A stretch of 34,159 bases of DNA from Lentisphaerae bacterium RIFOXYC12_FULL_60_16 (GTDB taxonomy: Bacteria; Verrucomicrobiota; Kiritimatiellia; UBA8416; YA12-FULL-60-10). The notes beneath the pieces are model-generated. The model had not been told where the DNA came from, did not search any database, and worked only from the letters and a program-made list of their open reading frames with translations. Shown here in pieces: positions 1 to 8,601 of this stretch (position 1 is its first letter; each line of letters starts with the position of its first letter). The stretch spans positions 1 to 34,159 of the forward strand of contig MHBQ01000111.1 in assembly GCA_001803315.1 (NCBI GenBank), written 5' to 3'. The position numbers and the translations under genes were made by a program.

Positions 1-318
1 CCTGCGGGGATCAAACGTCATGGCATATCCCAGTGCATCAACCTTGCTGGATACCCACCCCACCTTGCCCATCACATCCGAACGCTGCACTTCCTGACGC
101 CCTTCAGGCGTCAACTCACGTCCCTGCCGCCGTGAAATAAACCGGGTAAACCCATCGGCATCCAACCGCAGCAAATGAAAACGAACCGAACGCGGCTGAA
201 GCACCACACCGGCCGCACGCAACGCCTCGGCAATGCGCGCACCACCAACCGGCCCATCCGATTCCACCATCACCTTGAGTATCAGGTTGCGAACATCACG
301 CGTAGATTTGCCTGCCAT
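1..318 (-). CDS. nrpR: NrpR-family transcriptional repressor (N-terminal part, cut by window edge)
   Basis: Reading the minus strand from the ATG at 318 gives 106 residues that run off the window. Residues 5-70 form a winged helix-turn-helix with the words RSVRFHLLRLDADG and GRELTPEG. They are followed by the start of a second domain with SSKVDALGYAMTFDPR. This matches the layout of NrpR, the nitrogen repressor of methanogens (an HTH followed by NrpR/DUF128 domains that sense 2-oxoglutarate). NrpR represses nitrogen-assimilation genes when nitrogen is plentiful. The gene is divergent from gdhA, an ammonium-assimilation enzyme, and a perfect palindrome lies between them, which supports a local nitrogen-control role. 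The effector domain is outside the window, so ligand binding cannot be judged. The family call rests on remembered motif similarity. Confidence 0.72.
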   Translation of the reverse strand, partial: MAGKSTRDVRNLILKVMVESDGPVGGARIAEALRAAGVVLQPRSVRFHLLRLDADGFTRFISRRQGRELTPEGRQEVQRSDVMGKVGWVSSKVDALGYAMTFDPRR

Positions 319-401
319 ACAAAATTCTTTCACTTTGGTTGCCGGTATCTTGCCGGAACCAGCTCATGTTTATATGAACATTTTATGTTAAACAAATAAT
401 A

Positions 402-423
402 TATACGGCAATATTGCCGTATA
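402..423. promoter_or_regulatory. Perfect 22-bp palindrome, candidate NrpR operator
   Basis: The half-site TATACGGCAAT (402-412) is followed directly by its exact reverse complement (413-423). The core is CGGC-N6-GCCG, the same 4-6-4 geometry as known archaeal NrpR operators (GGAA-N6-TTCC, GGTA-N6-TACC). A degenerate second copy, CGGTATCTTGCCG, lies at 343-355, nearer the nrpR start. The 209-bp intergenic stretch is AT-rich and also carries ATGTT/AACAT words at 366-370, 377-381, 385-389, 435-439 and 454-458. These could bind a second regulator. No convincing -35/-10 pair for gdhA was found. Confidence 0.6.
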
Positions 424-461
424 GCAACAATATCATGTTCAATTATCATTGCAAACATTGA

Positions 462-1871
<1,410 letters not shown>

Positions 1872-1884
1872 TCGGTTTCACAAT

Positions 1885-1918
1885 GGGGACCGGTATCATC
1901 CCCGGGTACCGGTTCCCC
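1885..1918. terminator. Hairpin between convergent genes
   Basis: GGGGACCGGTA (1885-1895) pairs with TACCGGTTCCCC (1907-1918) with one bulged base and an 11-nt loop. It lies in the 66-bp gap between the ends of gdhA and the minus-strand rhodanese-ferritin gene, so it could stop transcription from both sides. There is no clear T-tract on either side, so intrinsic termination is not certain. Confidence 0.5.
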
Positions 1919-1937
1919 TGCTTCTTGCCGGACAGGC

Positions 1938-2783
1938 TCAGGATTTATCCTGTGCCGCATTCTTAAGCGCCAGGGCTTTCTCGATATGGCGCTGTTCCAT
2001 GCCGGCCAGGGTCCGGAACATCGTGCGCACTTCAGGCTCCGACGCCTTCCGCTCCATAAGCAGATGCAGGTCCAGCGCGTTGGTCTCCACGGCAACCGCC
2101 AGCTTGATGGATTCATCCAGGGGTTTTCCTGAAGCCTCCCGGACCGCCTCGGACAGGTTCAGCGAGCCTTCCATGGCCTCGGGGTTCCAGTGCGTCAGAC
2201 AGGCATACGGGAATCCGGCCGGAGGCGCCTGCAGCAACAAGGTCCGGAACAAGTCCTCGACCACCCGCTGATGCCGGACCTCATCCTGTTCCAGTTCCTG
2301 GAACGCCCAGCGGGCAAAGCCGTCTGGCGTGGCGTTGGACAGGGTCCGGTAAAACTCACGGGTTCCATCCTCTACAATCCATGCCAGGGCCAGCAATTTT
2401 TCCAGGGATTGCGCCCCTCGCAACACGGATGAAGTCATACCCTTGATGAAGGAGGTCTTCAGCCCTTTCCAGGAACGGAATCCGCCCTCCAGGTTGAAGG
2501 CTTTTTCAAAGCCCGCCTTGCGCAACATCGCCGTGGCGGAAGTACTGCGCCCCCCGATCGAACAGCACACCAGAACCGTGGTGGAACGATCCAGGCCTTC
2601 CAGGCAATCGCCCAGGATACCCAGGGGGACATGGATGGCCCCCGGAACATGGCTTTCCTGGTATTCATGCAATTCCCGCACATCCAGGATGATGTATTCC
2701 CAGGGGGAATGCGCCTGCACAAATTCCCGGGCCGTCTCGGCATTCCATCCCGGCACCGGCTTCAACCAATCCAAAAACGCCAT
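1938..2783 (-). CDS. Rhodanese domain fused to ferritin-like (rubrerythrin-type) diiron domain
   Basis: A 281-aa two-domain protein without signal peptide. Residues 1-105 form a rhodanese (sulfurtransferase) domain: YIILDVRELHEYQ, HVPGAIHVPLG and the active loop VLVCCSIGGRS, where a cysteine would carry the persulfide. Residues 130-275 look like a four-helix ferritin-like bundle with spaced Glu/His pairs (EDGTREFY, LEQDEVRHQ, AVAVETNALDL, GMEQRHIEKAL), as in rubrerythrins. The family is linked to sulfur transfer and peroxide handling in anaerobes; substrate and partner are unknown. It starts 23 bp after the UroD-like gene ends, so the two probably share a transcript. Confidence 0.82.
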   Translation of the reverse strand: MAFLDWLKPVPGWNAETAREFVQAHSPWEYIILDVRELHEYQESHVPGAIHVPLGILGDCLEGLDRSTTVLVCCSIGGRSTSATAMLRKAGFEKAFNLEGGFRSWKGLKTSFIKGMTSSVLRGAQSLEKLLALAWIVEDGTREFYRTLSNATPDGFARWAFQELEQDEVRHQRVVEDLFRTLLLQAPPAGFPYACLTHWNPEAMEGSLNLSEAVREASGKPLDESIKLAVAVETNALDLHLLMERKASEPEVRTMFRTLAGMEQRHIEKALALKNAAQDKS

Positions 2784-2806
2784 GTTCGCCCACTCCCGTC
2801 AACCCG

Positions 2807-4045
2807 TCACGATTCCACACACAAACGCACCACACGACACCAGTCCCGGATACGTTCCGGATGCCCTTCCACCGTCTGAACATCCTTCAGGGTAATATCC
2901 ACCCGGCAATCATGCCGGGCAAATTCATCCAATCCGGCGGTAATGTCCAATCGTACCTGATTTTCATCATATCCGCAACACACCATCCGGGCCGGATTGG
3001 GCCGCCATGAACACACATAATCGTGCCCGATCTGTTCCGCGCACGCCGGCACATCCGCCCAGGGGGTCACCGCAATCCGGCGCAGGTTGGGAATCTTCCG
3101 CAGGATGTCGATCTTGCGCGTAAGATCCTCGCAACAACCATACGCAACCAGCCCGAACTGACTGAGGATCGGCAGTTGATACTGCAACAGGAATTCGTCA
3201 TGCATCGCCGGCGAAATGGACGCATATTCCTGGGCCGCCATGAACCACCACAAGGTGCGCCGCTCAACCGGGTCCGGTGAGGGCGACGGCAACGGCAGTT
3301 CCTCCGCATACGGCATGGATTGGTTGTCGCCGCAGGTACGGGACCAGTCCCCGGCAGCCGCGCACGCGTCATGGCTGGCCTGTACACCGTCCCGAAGAAA
3401 GGCCAGCAACTGGTGATACCAGTCGGGACGGTCCACCATGTCCCACATCATTTGCTCATGTCCCCGGAGAAACCCGACATCCGTGGCGATATCACCCGGG
3501 AAACTGCGGAGCATCGGGCCCCGGTCAATCACCACCGGCAGGACATCCCCCACCGCATCCAGCAGCTTATCCCGCCCTTCGGCGGTAACGACTTCATCGA
3601 TATGGTGCGACGGCTGGACCAGCCGGCACAGGTCCTCCGGCTCCAGAATCGTTGGCTTGATATGCCACCCGGTCCCGCCGGGCACCTGTTCGTGGACAAA
3701 GGGAACCCCCCAGGGGCCTGCCCCGGGGCTGGCGGGCACATGCGTGGCATGATGGACCAGCCAGGGTTCAAAAACGGTGTCATCATCACATGCCACATGG
3801 TAGAGCCGGCGTTTCAATTCCCGTTCAAACAACTGCAAAAACGGGTCTTCACAACCAGTACGTGATGCATCCGTATCCTCGATAAAATGCTGGCGGGTCA
3901 TGGCCTGGAACAGGGGACGGGTGGGATGCAGACTGTTGTGACGTATCCAGAGCTGCCGTTTCGCGACATTGCGTTCAGACCGGCATACCTCCAGGTACCG
4001 CCGGGCCAGATCCTGCATGATGGCGCGATCGTGACGCGAAAGCAT
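2807..4045 (-). CDS. Uroporphyrinogen decarboxylase-like (corrinoid methyltransferase family) protein
   Basis: 412-aa cytosolic protein related to the UroD/MtaA/CmuA TIM-barrel superfamily, whose members either decarboxylate uroporphyrinogen or move methyl groups between corrinoids and thiols. Visible features are an N-terminal helical segment, GPWGVPFVHEQVPGG near residues 130-145, a long middle region with MWDMVDRPDWYHQLLAFLRDG, and a C-terminal SWRPNPARMVCCGYDENQVR. It is longer than true HemE (about 350 aa) and lacks an obvious HemE signature, so a methyltransferase-like or unknown role is more likely than heme synthesis. The start is well supported by AAAAGGAG at 4053-4060, seven bases upstream. 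First gene of a two-gene unit with the rhodanese-ferritin fusion. Confidence 0.6.
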   Translation of the reverse strand: MLSRHDRAIMQDLARRYLEVCRSERNVAKRQLWIRHNSLHPTRPLFQAMTRQHFIEDTDASRTGCEDPFLQLFERELKRRLYHVACDDDTVFEPWLVHHATHVPASPGAGPWGVPFVHEQVPGGTGWHIKPTILEPEDLCRLVQPSHHIDEVVTAEGRDKLLDAVGDVLPVVIDRGPMLRSFPGDIATDVGFLRGHEQMMWDMVDRPDWYHQLLAFLRDGVQASHDACAAAGDWSRTCGDNQSMPYAEELPLPSPSPDPVERRTLWWFMAAQEYASISPAMHDEFLLQYQLPILSQFGLVAYGCCEDLTRKIDILRKIPNLRRIAVTPWADVPACAEQIGHDYVCSWRPNPARMVCCGYDENQVRLDITAGLDEFARHDCRVDITLKDVQTVEGHPERIRDWCRVVRLCVES

Positions 4046-4144
4046 ACTTTAACTCCTTTTCGCGCAAACACAGGTGCTGTTGCGCACAAAGGCCTTTGCC
4101 TCATCCACATGACGCAGGACATTGGCCGGATGGACAGCTCCCGG

Positions 4145-4173
4145 ATTGTAGGCGGAGTGTAATCTGGCAGCAA
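4145..4173 (-). promoter_or_regulatory. Candidate sigma-70 promoter for the UroD-like gene
   Basis: On the minus strand TTGCTG (4173-4168) and TACAAT (4150-4145) are 17 bases apart. Transcription would begin near 4138, leaving a leader of about 90 nt before the start codon at 4045. Seen by eye only. Confidence 0.4.
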
Positions 4174-4271
4174 GGCAACAAATCGCTGCTACTTAACCAG
4201 TTTTGGCAACAGGCGCTCGGCGATGACGGCGGAATGCCGAACAACCATATCCGGTGGGAACGTTTCCACGA

Positions 4272-4300
4272 TTGCAGCCCGGCTGGCCCGTTGCTAGGAT
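4272..4300 (+). promoter_or_regulatory. Candidate recN promoter placed directly before the start codon
   Basis: TTGCAG (4272-4277), a 17-base spacer and TAGGAT (4295-4300) form a plausible sigma-70 promoter. The recN ATG follows at 4306, so transcription would start at or next to the A of ATG and the message would be leaderless. The AGGA inside TAGGAT (4296-4299) could instead be a ribosome binding site six bases before the ATG. The sequence cannot decide between these. Confidence 0.4.
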
Positions 4301-4305
4301 GCGGC

Positions 4306-5967
4306 ATGCTTGAAACCTTGAGGGTCAAAAACCTGGCTATCGTCGAGGATGTCCATGCCGATTTTGGACATGGCCTGAATGTCATCACCGGCGAAACCGG
4401 CGCCGGAAAATCGATCCTCCTGGCCGCACTCGGCCTGCTCCTCGGTGAACGCGCGGACCGTAACCTGGTGCGCGCCGAGGCCGATCAGGCGGTCGTCGAG
4501 GCCGCCTTCCGCCTGGCCGATTCCTCGGAACTGGACCTGCAACTCGATGCGCTCGGTCTCCAGGCCTGCGAGGACGGCATGCTCATCCTCCGCCGCCAGG
4601 TGATGGCCAGCGGCCAGAACCGTATCCTCGTCAACGGCAGTCCCGCCACGGTCCAGGCACTCAAGCAGATCGGCGATCTCCTGGTGGACATGCACGGCCC
4701 GCATGACCACCAATCCCTGCTCAGCCGCGATTTCCAAATGGACTTGCTGGACGCCTTCGGGCACCTCTGGAAAACCCGGGCAGCCTACGAAACCATCTAC
4801 CAGCAACGCACGGACCTGCAAAACCGCCTCGCGGAACTCGACCGCGACACCACCCCGGTGGCCGACCAGATCGACATGCTCAATTTCCAGATCCGCGAAC
4901 TGGAACAAGCCGAATTGACCGACGCCGACGACGGCGACCTCGCCAAGGAACATGACATCGTGGCCAACGCCGCTCGTATCATGGATTTGGCACAGTCCGT
5001 CCAAAACGGCCTGGTGGGCGATGATCCTTCCGTCTTCAACTCCCTGGCCACCATCCAGCGTACCCTCTCCGAATTGGTCCGGCTGCTGCCCGACGCCGAA
5101 ACCTGGATACGCGAAATTGAATCCACTTCCATTCAAATCCAGGAAACCGCCGATTCCATCAACCGGACCGTCTCGCGTATCGAGGCCGACCCCCAGCGCC
5201 TGCAATGGCTGGACGACCGCATGGCCCTCCTTCACCGGTTGAAGCGGAAGTACGGCGCCACGGTTCCCGAGATGCTGGCTTTCCTCGAAAAGGCCCGGGA
5301 ACGCCGCCAGTCACTCGAATCACGCGACGCCACCCTTTCCGCCCTCCGGCAGGAGCTGGCGCAGTGCGAGACAGCACTTCAATCCGCCGGTAAAACCCTG
5401 GGCAACCAGCGTCGCAAGATTGCCGGCCAACTCGCCGACGCCATAACCGGTGAACTGCGGGCCCTGGGCTTTCCCCACGGCGTGTTCAGCGTGGACCTGA
5501 CCACATCGGACCCCCAACCCTCCGGGCTGGATACGATCGAATTCGGGTTCGCACCCAATGTCGGGGAACCCTCCCGTCCCCTCCGCGCCATCGCGTCCAG
5601 CGGCGAAATTTCCCGGGTCATGCTGGCCGTCAAGGCCGTGCTGGCCAAACATGACCGCATCCCGGTGCTGGTCTTCGACGAGGTGGATGCCAATCTCGGC
5701 GGCGAAATGGGTTACCAGGTGGGAGCCAAACTGCGGGCGGTGGCCAAGCATCACCAGGTGATCTGCATCACCCACCTGCCCCAGGTGGCGGTGCATGGCA
5801 ACACGCATTTCATGGTCGGCAAAGCCGTGCGGGACGGTCGCACCTTCACCGACATCCAGCCGGTGGAAGGCGAACAGCGGGTTGACGAGATCGCCCGCAT
5901 GCTCGGCGGCCGCGACCGCACCAGCGTCACCCTCAAACACGCCCGCGAAATGCTCGCAAACGTGTGA
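4306..5967 (+). CDS. recN: DNA repair protein RecN
   Basis: SMC-like ATPase that acts at double-strand breaks during recombinational repair. The 553-aa length equals that of classical RecN. The N-terminal head has MLETLRVKNLAIVEDV and a Walker A GETGAGKS at residues 29-36. A long middle coiled coil (about 155-380) carries the ELEQAELTDADDGDL region. The C-terminal head has the ABC signature SSGEISRVMLAVKAVLA, Walker B VLVFDEVDANLGG and the switch histidine in CITHLPQVAVHG. An in-frame reading extends upstream to 4096, but homology begins at 4306. Divergent from the UroD-like gene, and followed by a long repeat-containing gap rather than a partner gene. No LexA-type operator was recognised. 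Confidence 0.95.
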   Translation: MLETLRVKNLAIVEDVHADFGHGLNVITGETGAGKSILLAALGLLLGERADRNLVRAEADQAVVEAAFRLADSSELDLQLDALGLQACEDGMLILRRQVMASGQNRILVNGSPATVQALKQIGDLLVDMHGPHDHQSLLSRDFQMDLLDAFGHLWKTRAAYETIYQQRTDLQNRLAELDRDTTPVADQIDMLNFQIRELEQAELTDADDGDLAKEHDIVANAARIMDLAQSVQNGLVGDDPSVFNSLATIQRTLSELVRLLPDAETWIREIESTSIQIQETADSINRTVSRIEADPQRLQWLDDRMALLHRLKRKYGATVPEMLAFLEKARERRQSLESRDATLSALRQELAQCETALQSAGKTLGNQRRKIAGQLADAITGELRALGFPHGVFSVDLTTSDPQPSGLDTIEFGFAPNVGEPSRPLRAIASSGEISRVMLAVKAVLAKHDRIPVLVFDEVDANLGGEMGYQVGAKLRAVAKHHQVICITHLPQVAVHGNTHFMVGKAVRDGRTFTDIQPVEGEQRVDEIARMLGGRDRTSVTLKHAREMLANV

Positions 5968-6158
5968 CCCGGATGGAAACCCGATCATCTGCATTCTCGG
6001 CGGAGCCGGGCCGACCAACCCATTCCTGGCGAGCCTCCCGTCCGCAACCCCAGACGGCTCATGAGGACGTTCGCCCTCCATGCGCTCCGCACAATTCCAG
6101 ATTCTTTTCCATATTCCATCGCGGTTCCGGCGTACTCGCCCGGACCGCGAGGTAAACC

Positions 6159-6313
6159 CGGGCTTCCATTTCGAAAAGGGTAACGGTTTCGCGTCAGATG
6201 GCTCCAGCCGCAAGGCGGAGCCGTCGGCGCCATACTCCCGTATGCGCCGATGGCGACAACGCTGCGGATGGGGCCATATCACGCGAAACCGCTTGCCCCG
6301 AAATGGAAGCCCG
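6159..6313. repeat. 155-bp long imperfect inverted repeat
   Basis: Outer arms GGGCTTCCATTTCG (6160-6173) and its exact complement (6299-6312), plus one further pair (6159/6313). Middle arms CGGTTTCGCGT (6184-6194) and ACGCGAAACCG (6281-6291). A further partly matching segment lies at about 6196-6210 / 6263-6278. The apex pairs CGGCGCCATA (6225-6234) with TATGCGCCGATGG (6241-6253). All arms share a centre near 6237, so the whole element folds into one long hairpin. Without terminal genes or target-site evidence it could be a miniature inverted-repeat element, a structured RNA or a REP-like unit. Confidence 0.75.
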
Positions 6314-6345
6314 CCGGTTCATCACACGGTCTGCCCACCACCAAC

Positions 6346-6405
6346 CCAGACCGGGGCGAGGTCGCCCCAGCTCCAACGGAAATGGACAAACTCACAGATG
6401 CGCCC
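6346..6405. repeat. Dispersed repeat, copy A
   Basis: Aligns without gaps to 29247-29306, about 49 of 60 bases identical by hand count. It begins CCAGACCGGGGCG, includes the small palindrome around GGGGCGAGGTCGCCCC, and continues with GCTCCA and AAATG words. Both copies lie in intergenic DNA upstream of plus-strand genes. Confidence 0.7.
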
Positions 6406-6426
6406 TGACCCGGTCGCAAACCCGGC

Positions 6427-6456
6427 TTGACGGGGGCGGCGGACCGGTTGTAGGGT
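6427..6456 (+). promoter_or_regulatory. Candidate promoter for the methyltransferase gene
   Basis: TTGACG (6427-6432), an 18-base spacer and TAGGGT (6451-6456). The -35 is good and the -10 is weak. The leader would be about 65 nt. Confidence 0.35.
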
Positions 6457-6526
6457 TTGCCGCCATTGGACCGGATGTACGGCCCCTACCGGGGCATCCG
6501 GACCGCCACCTCGGGAGAAACCTGGA

Positions 6527-7537
6527 ATGAACATTAAGACCTTTATCGGCGTCGGCGAGAACATCCATTGCACCCGCATCTTCAAGGTCGGCGGCGCCAT
6601 CTGCAAACCCCTGCCCAACGGCGGGTTCGGCATCCACTACAAGGCCGGCAAGGAGAACCGCGTCCTGCCGGTGCCGGAATCCTTCACCCGCACGGCGGAC
6701 TGGGAAGCCGCCAAGATCAAGCATTGCGCCGTCGCCATCTGGCAGGGAACACAAGGCGACCAGGCAGCCGGCAAGGATTACCTCCACCAGCTGGCCATCA
6801 GCCAGGAACGATCCGGCGCCACCTACCTGGACATCAACGTCGATGAATACAGCACCGACATCGACGAACGCATCCGCCTGATGCAATGGACGGTCAACGA
6901 GATCCAAAGCGCCGTCAAGATCCCCGTCAGCATCGACTCCTCCAATGAGGCCATCCTGGAAGCAGGACTCAAGGCCGCCGACCCCAAACGCGGCCGGCCC
7001 ATGGTCAACTCCGTCTCCCTGGAACGGGTCAGCGCGATCGATGTCGCCGCCCGCTACAAGGCCGTCGTTGTTGCCTCGGCAGCCGGTGAGAAAGGCATGC
7101 CCAACACGGTTGAGGAACGGATGGACAACCTGCACCGCCTCATTCCCATCCTGCGTCAGAAGGGGTTCACCCTGGACGCCCTCCATATCGATCCGCTGGT
7201 ATTCCCCATTTCCACCGATGCCCAGAACGGCAACCGGTTCCTCAACACCGTGTCAGCGATCCGCAAGGAATACGGTCCCGAAATCCACATCGTGGCGGGA
7301 CTCAGCAACATCTCCTTCGGCATGCCGAACCGCAAACTCATCAACCAGGTCTATTCCTGGCTGGCCGTCGAGGCCGGTGCGGACGGCGGAATCGTCGACC
7401 CGTCGCAGATCAACGCATCGATCCTCAACGCGCTGAAACCCGATGCGGAAGATTTCAAACTGGCCCGCGCCCTCCTGCTCGGCGAAGATGAATACGGAAT
7501 GGAATATATTGCAGCATCCCGGGATGGGCGCATTTGA
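6527..7537 (+). CDS. Methyltetrahydrofolate:corrinoid methyltransferase-like protein (pterin-binding domain)
   Basis: 336-aa cytosolic TIM-barrel protein of the pterin-binding family that includes AcsE and the folate domain of MetH. These enzymes move a methyl group from methyl-tetrahydrofolate to a corrinoid cofactor. The barrel core starts near residue 100 with GATYLDINVDEYS. It continues with VSIDSSNEAILEAGLKA, MVNSVSLERV, LHIDPLVFPI and the conserved GLSNISFGMPNRKLIN. Before it lies an N-terminal stretch of about 60 extra residues compared with AcsE, beginning GVGENIHCTR where relatives usually have a GERIN/GERTN motif. No corrinoid protein or reductive activator gene is adjacent, so partner and pathway (methionine, acetyl-CoA or demethylation) are open. 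A GGGAGA run before the ATG serves as ribosome binding site. Confidence 0.78.
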   Translation: MNIKTFIGVGENIHCTRIFKVGGAICKPLPNGGFGIHYKAGKENRVLPVPESFTRTADWEAAKIKHCAVAIWQGTQGDQAAGKDYLHQLAISQERSGATYLDINVDEYSTDIDERIRLMQWTVNEIQSAVKIPVSIDSSNEAILEAGLKAADPKRGRPMVNSVSLERVSAIDVAARYKAVVVASAAGEKGMPNTVEERMDNLHRLIPILRQKGFTLDALHIDPLVFPISTDAQNGNRFLNTVSAIRKEYGPEIHIVAGLSNISFGMPNRKLINQVYSWLAVEAGADGGIVDPSQINASILNALKPDAEDFKLARALLLGEDEYGMEYIAASRDGRI

Positions 7538-7576
7538 GGAGTCTCCGGACAGGGTGTTCCGCCGGGGTTGCCGGAC

Positions 7577-8497
7577 ATGCACCCTGAACCCATAGTCATC
7601 GGTATCGTCGGACCCGGCGCCATCGGGTGCTGGTTCGCCAGCCGGTTGCACGAGGCCAAATTCCCCGTCTGCCTGGTCGATCATGATCCGGTACGCGCCG
7701 GAAAACTCAACCAGACCGGTATCCGCATCGAACCCATGGATGGCCCGCCCCGGTTGGTTGCCATCCCCGTACGGCACGGACACGATGCCTTGGCAGATCT
7801 CCGGATGGTTTTCCTGTGCGTCAAGAGCTACAACACCGGTGACGTGGTGTCACAGTTCAACCCTCCCGGTCTGACCCGCGCCTGTGTCGTGTCCGTGCAA
7901 AACGGACTGGGCAATGCCGAATCGATTGCCGCCGCCTGGCCACGGGTTCCCGTCCTCTGTGCCGCCACCAGTCAGGGGGTGCTCCGCCTTGAACCGGGAT
8001 CGATCCGGCATACCGGCAACGGCATCACACAACTCGCCGCCTTTGACCCTTCCGCCATACCCCTCATCGCCGAAACGGTTTCCCTGCTTCAGTCCGCCGG
8101 ACTGCCGGCTGAATCGGCCCCCGATGTCCATGCCATGCTGTGGTCAAAACTGGTGGCCAATGCGGGGCTCAATGCGGTTGGCGCCTTGTGGGAACTGCCC
8201 AACGGCAGGATACTCGACCATCCCGAGGCCGGCGCCATGGCCCGCCAGGCGGCCACCGAGGCAGCCGCCGTAGCCGGCGCTATCGGGATCTACCTGCCCT
8301 TCAGGGACCCCGTCAAGGCCATGCAGGCCGTTGCCGATCGTACGGCCGGCAACCATTCATCGATGTGGCAGGATCGCGCCGCCGGACGCAGGACCGAAAT
8401 CGACGCGATCAACGGAGCCGTGGTGCGGGCAGGTGAAGCGCATGGCATTCCCATCCCCGCCAACCGCGAACTGGTCCGAAGGATTTGTTCACATTAG
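7577..8497 (+). CDS. panE: 2-dehydropantoate 2-reductase (ketopantoate reductase)
   Basis: NADPH-dependent reduction of ketopantoate to pantoate in pantothenate/CoA synthesis, cytosolic. Length is 306 aa, normal for PanE/ApbA. The Rossmann loop GPGAIGCWFASRL sits at the N-terminus, FLCVKSYNT near residue 80, and VSVQNGLGNAE near 110. The catalytic-lysine segment KLVANAGLNAVGAL is near 190. The C-terminal signature includes SSMWQDRAAGRRTEIDAINGA. The ATG at 7577 places the Rossmann strand correctly; a TTG at 7568 is the alternative. No good ribosome binding site is visible. It begins 39 bp after the methyltransferase gene, so it is probably co-transcribed. Other PanE-like reductases with different substrates cannot be excluded. 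Confidence 0.85.
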   Translation: MHPEPIVIGIVGPGAIGCWFASRLHEAKFPVCLVDHDPVRAGKLNQTGIRIEPMDGPPRLVAIPVRHGHDALADLRMVFLCVKSYNTGDVVSQFNPPGLTRACVVSVQNGLGNAESIAAAWPRVPVLCAATSQGVLRLEPGSIRHTGNGITQLAAFDPSAIPLIAETVSLLQSAGLPAESAPDVHAMLWSKLVANAGLNAVGALWELPNGRILDHPEAGAMARQAATEAAAVAGAIGIYLPFRDPVKAMQAVADRTAGNHSSMWQDRAAGRRTEIDAINGAVVRAGEAHGIPIPANRELVRRICSH

Positions 8498-8515
8498 CGA
8501 GCCACACACCCCGAC

Positions 8516-8596
8516 GGCTCGGTAGGGACACCTCGCCCTACCTTGGGATGCAGAGATGTGCATAGCGCTAGTAGGGCGAGGCGTCCCTGCCGAGCC
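8516..8596. repeat. Inverted repeat with 27-bp arms between convergent genes
   Basis: The left arm 8516-8542 (starts GGCTCGGTAGGGAC) and right arm 8570-8596 (ends GTCCCTGCCGAGCC) match at 24 of 27 positions around a 27-nt loop. It lies in the 104-bp gap between panE and the end of the NtrC-like gene, where it could act as a two-way terminator. The end words GACGGCTC and GAGCCTCCCGTC also occur at 6031-6060, so it belongs to a dispersed family. Confidence 0.8.
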
Positions 8597-8601
8597 TCCC
8601 G

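Larger units (their letters stand above)
5968..6526. other. 559-bp gene-free gap rich in short repeats
   Basis: No credible coding region: frames here are short and composition-driven. The gap contains GAGCCTCCCGTC and GACGGCTC words at 6031-6060 that also occur in the inverted repeat at 8516-8596, a 155-bp imperfect inverted repeat (6159-6313), a dispersed repeat (6346-6405) whose relative lies at 29247-29306, and a candidate promoter (6427-6456) for the downstream methyltransferase. Confidence 0.7.

Noticed and set aside
8516-8596. Possible CRISPR-like repeat
   Set aside because: Only two inverted arms, no direct repeats at regular spacing and no cas genes.
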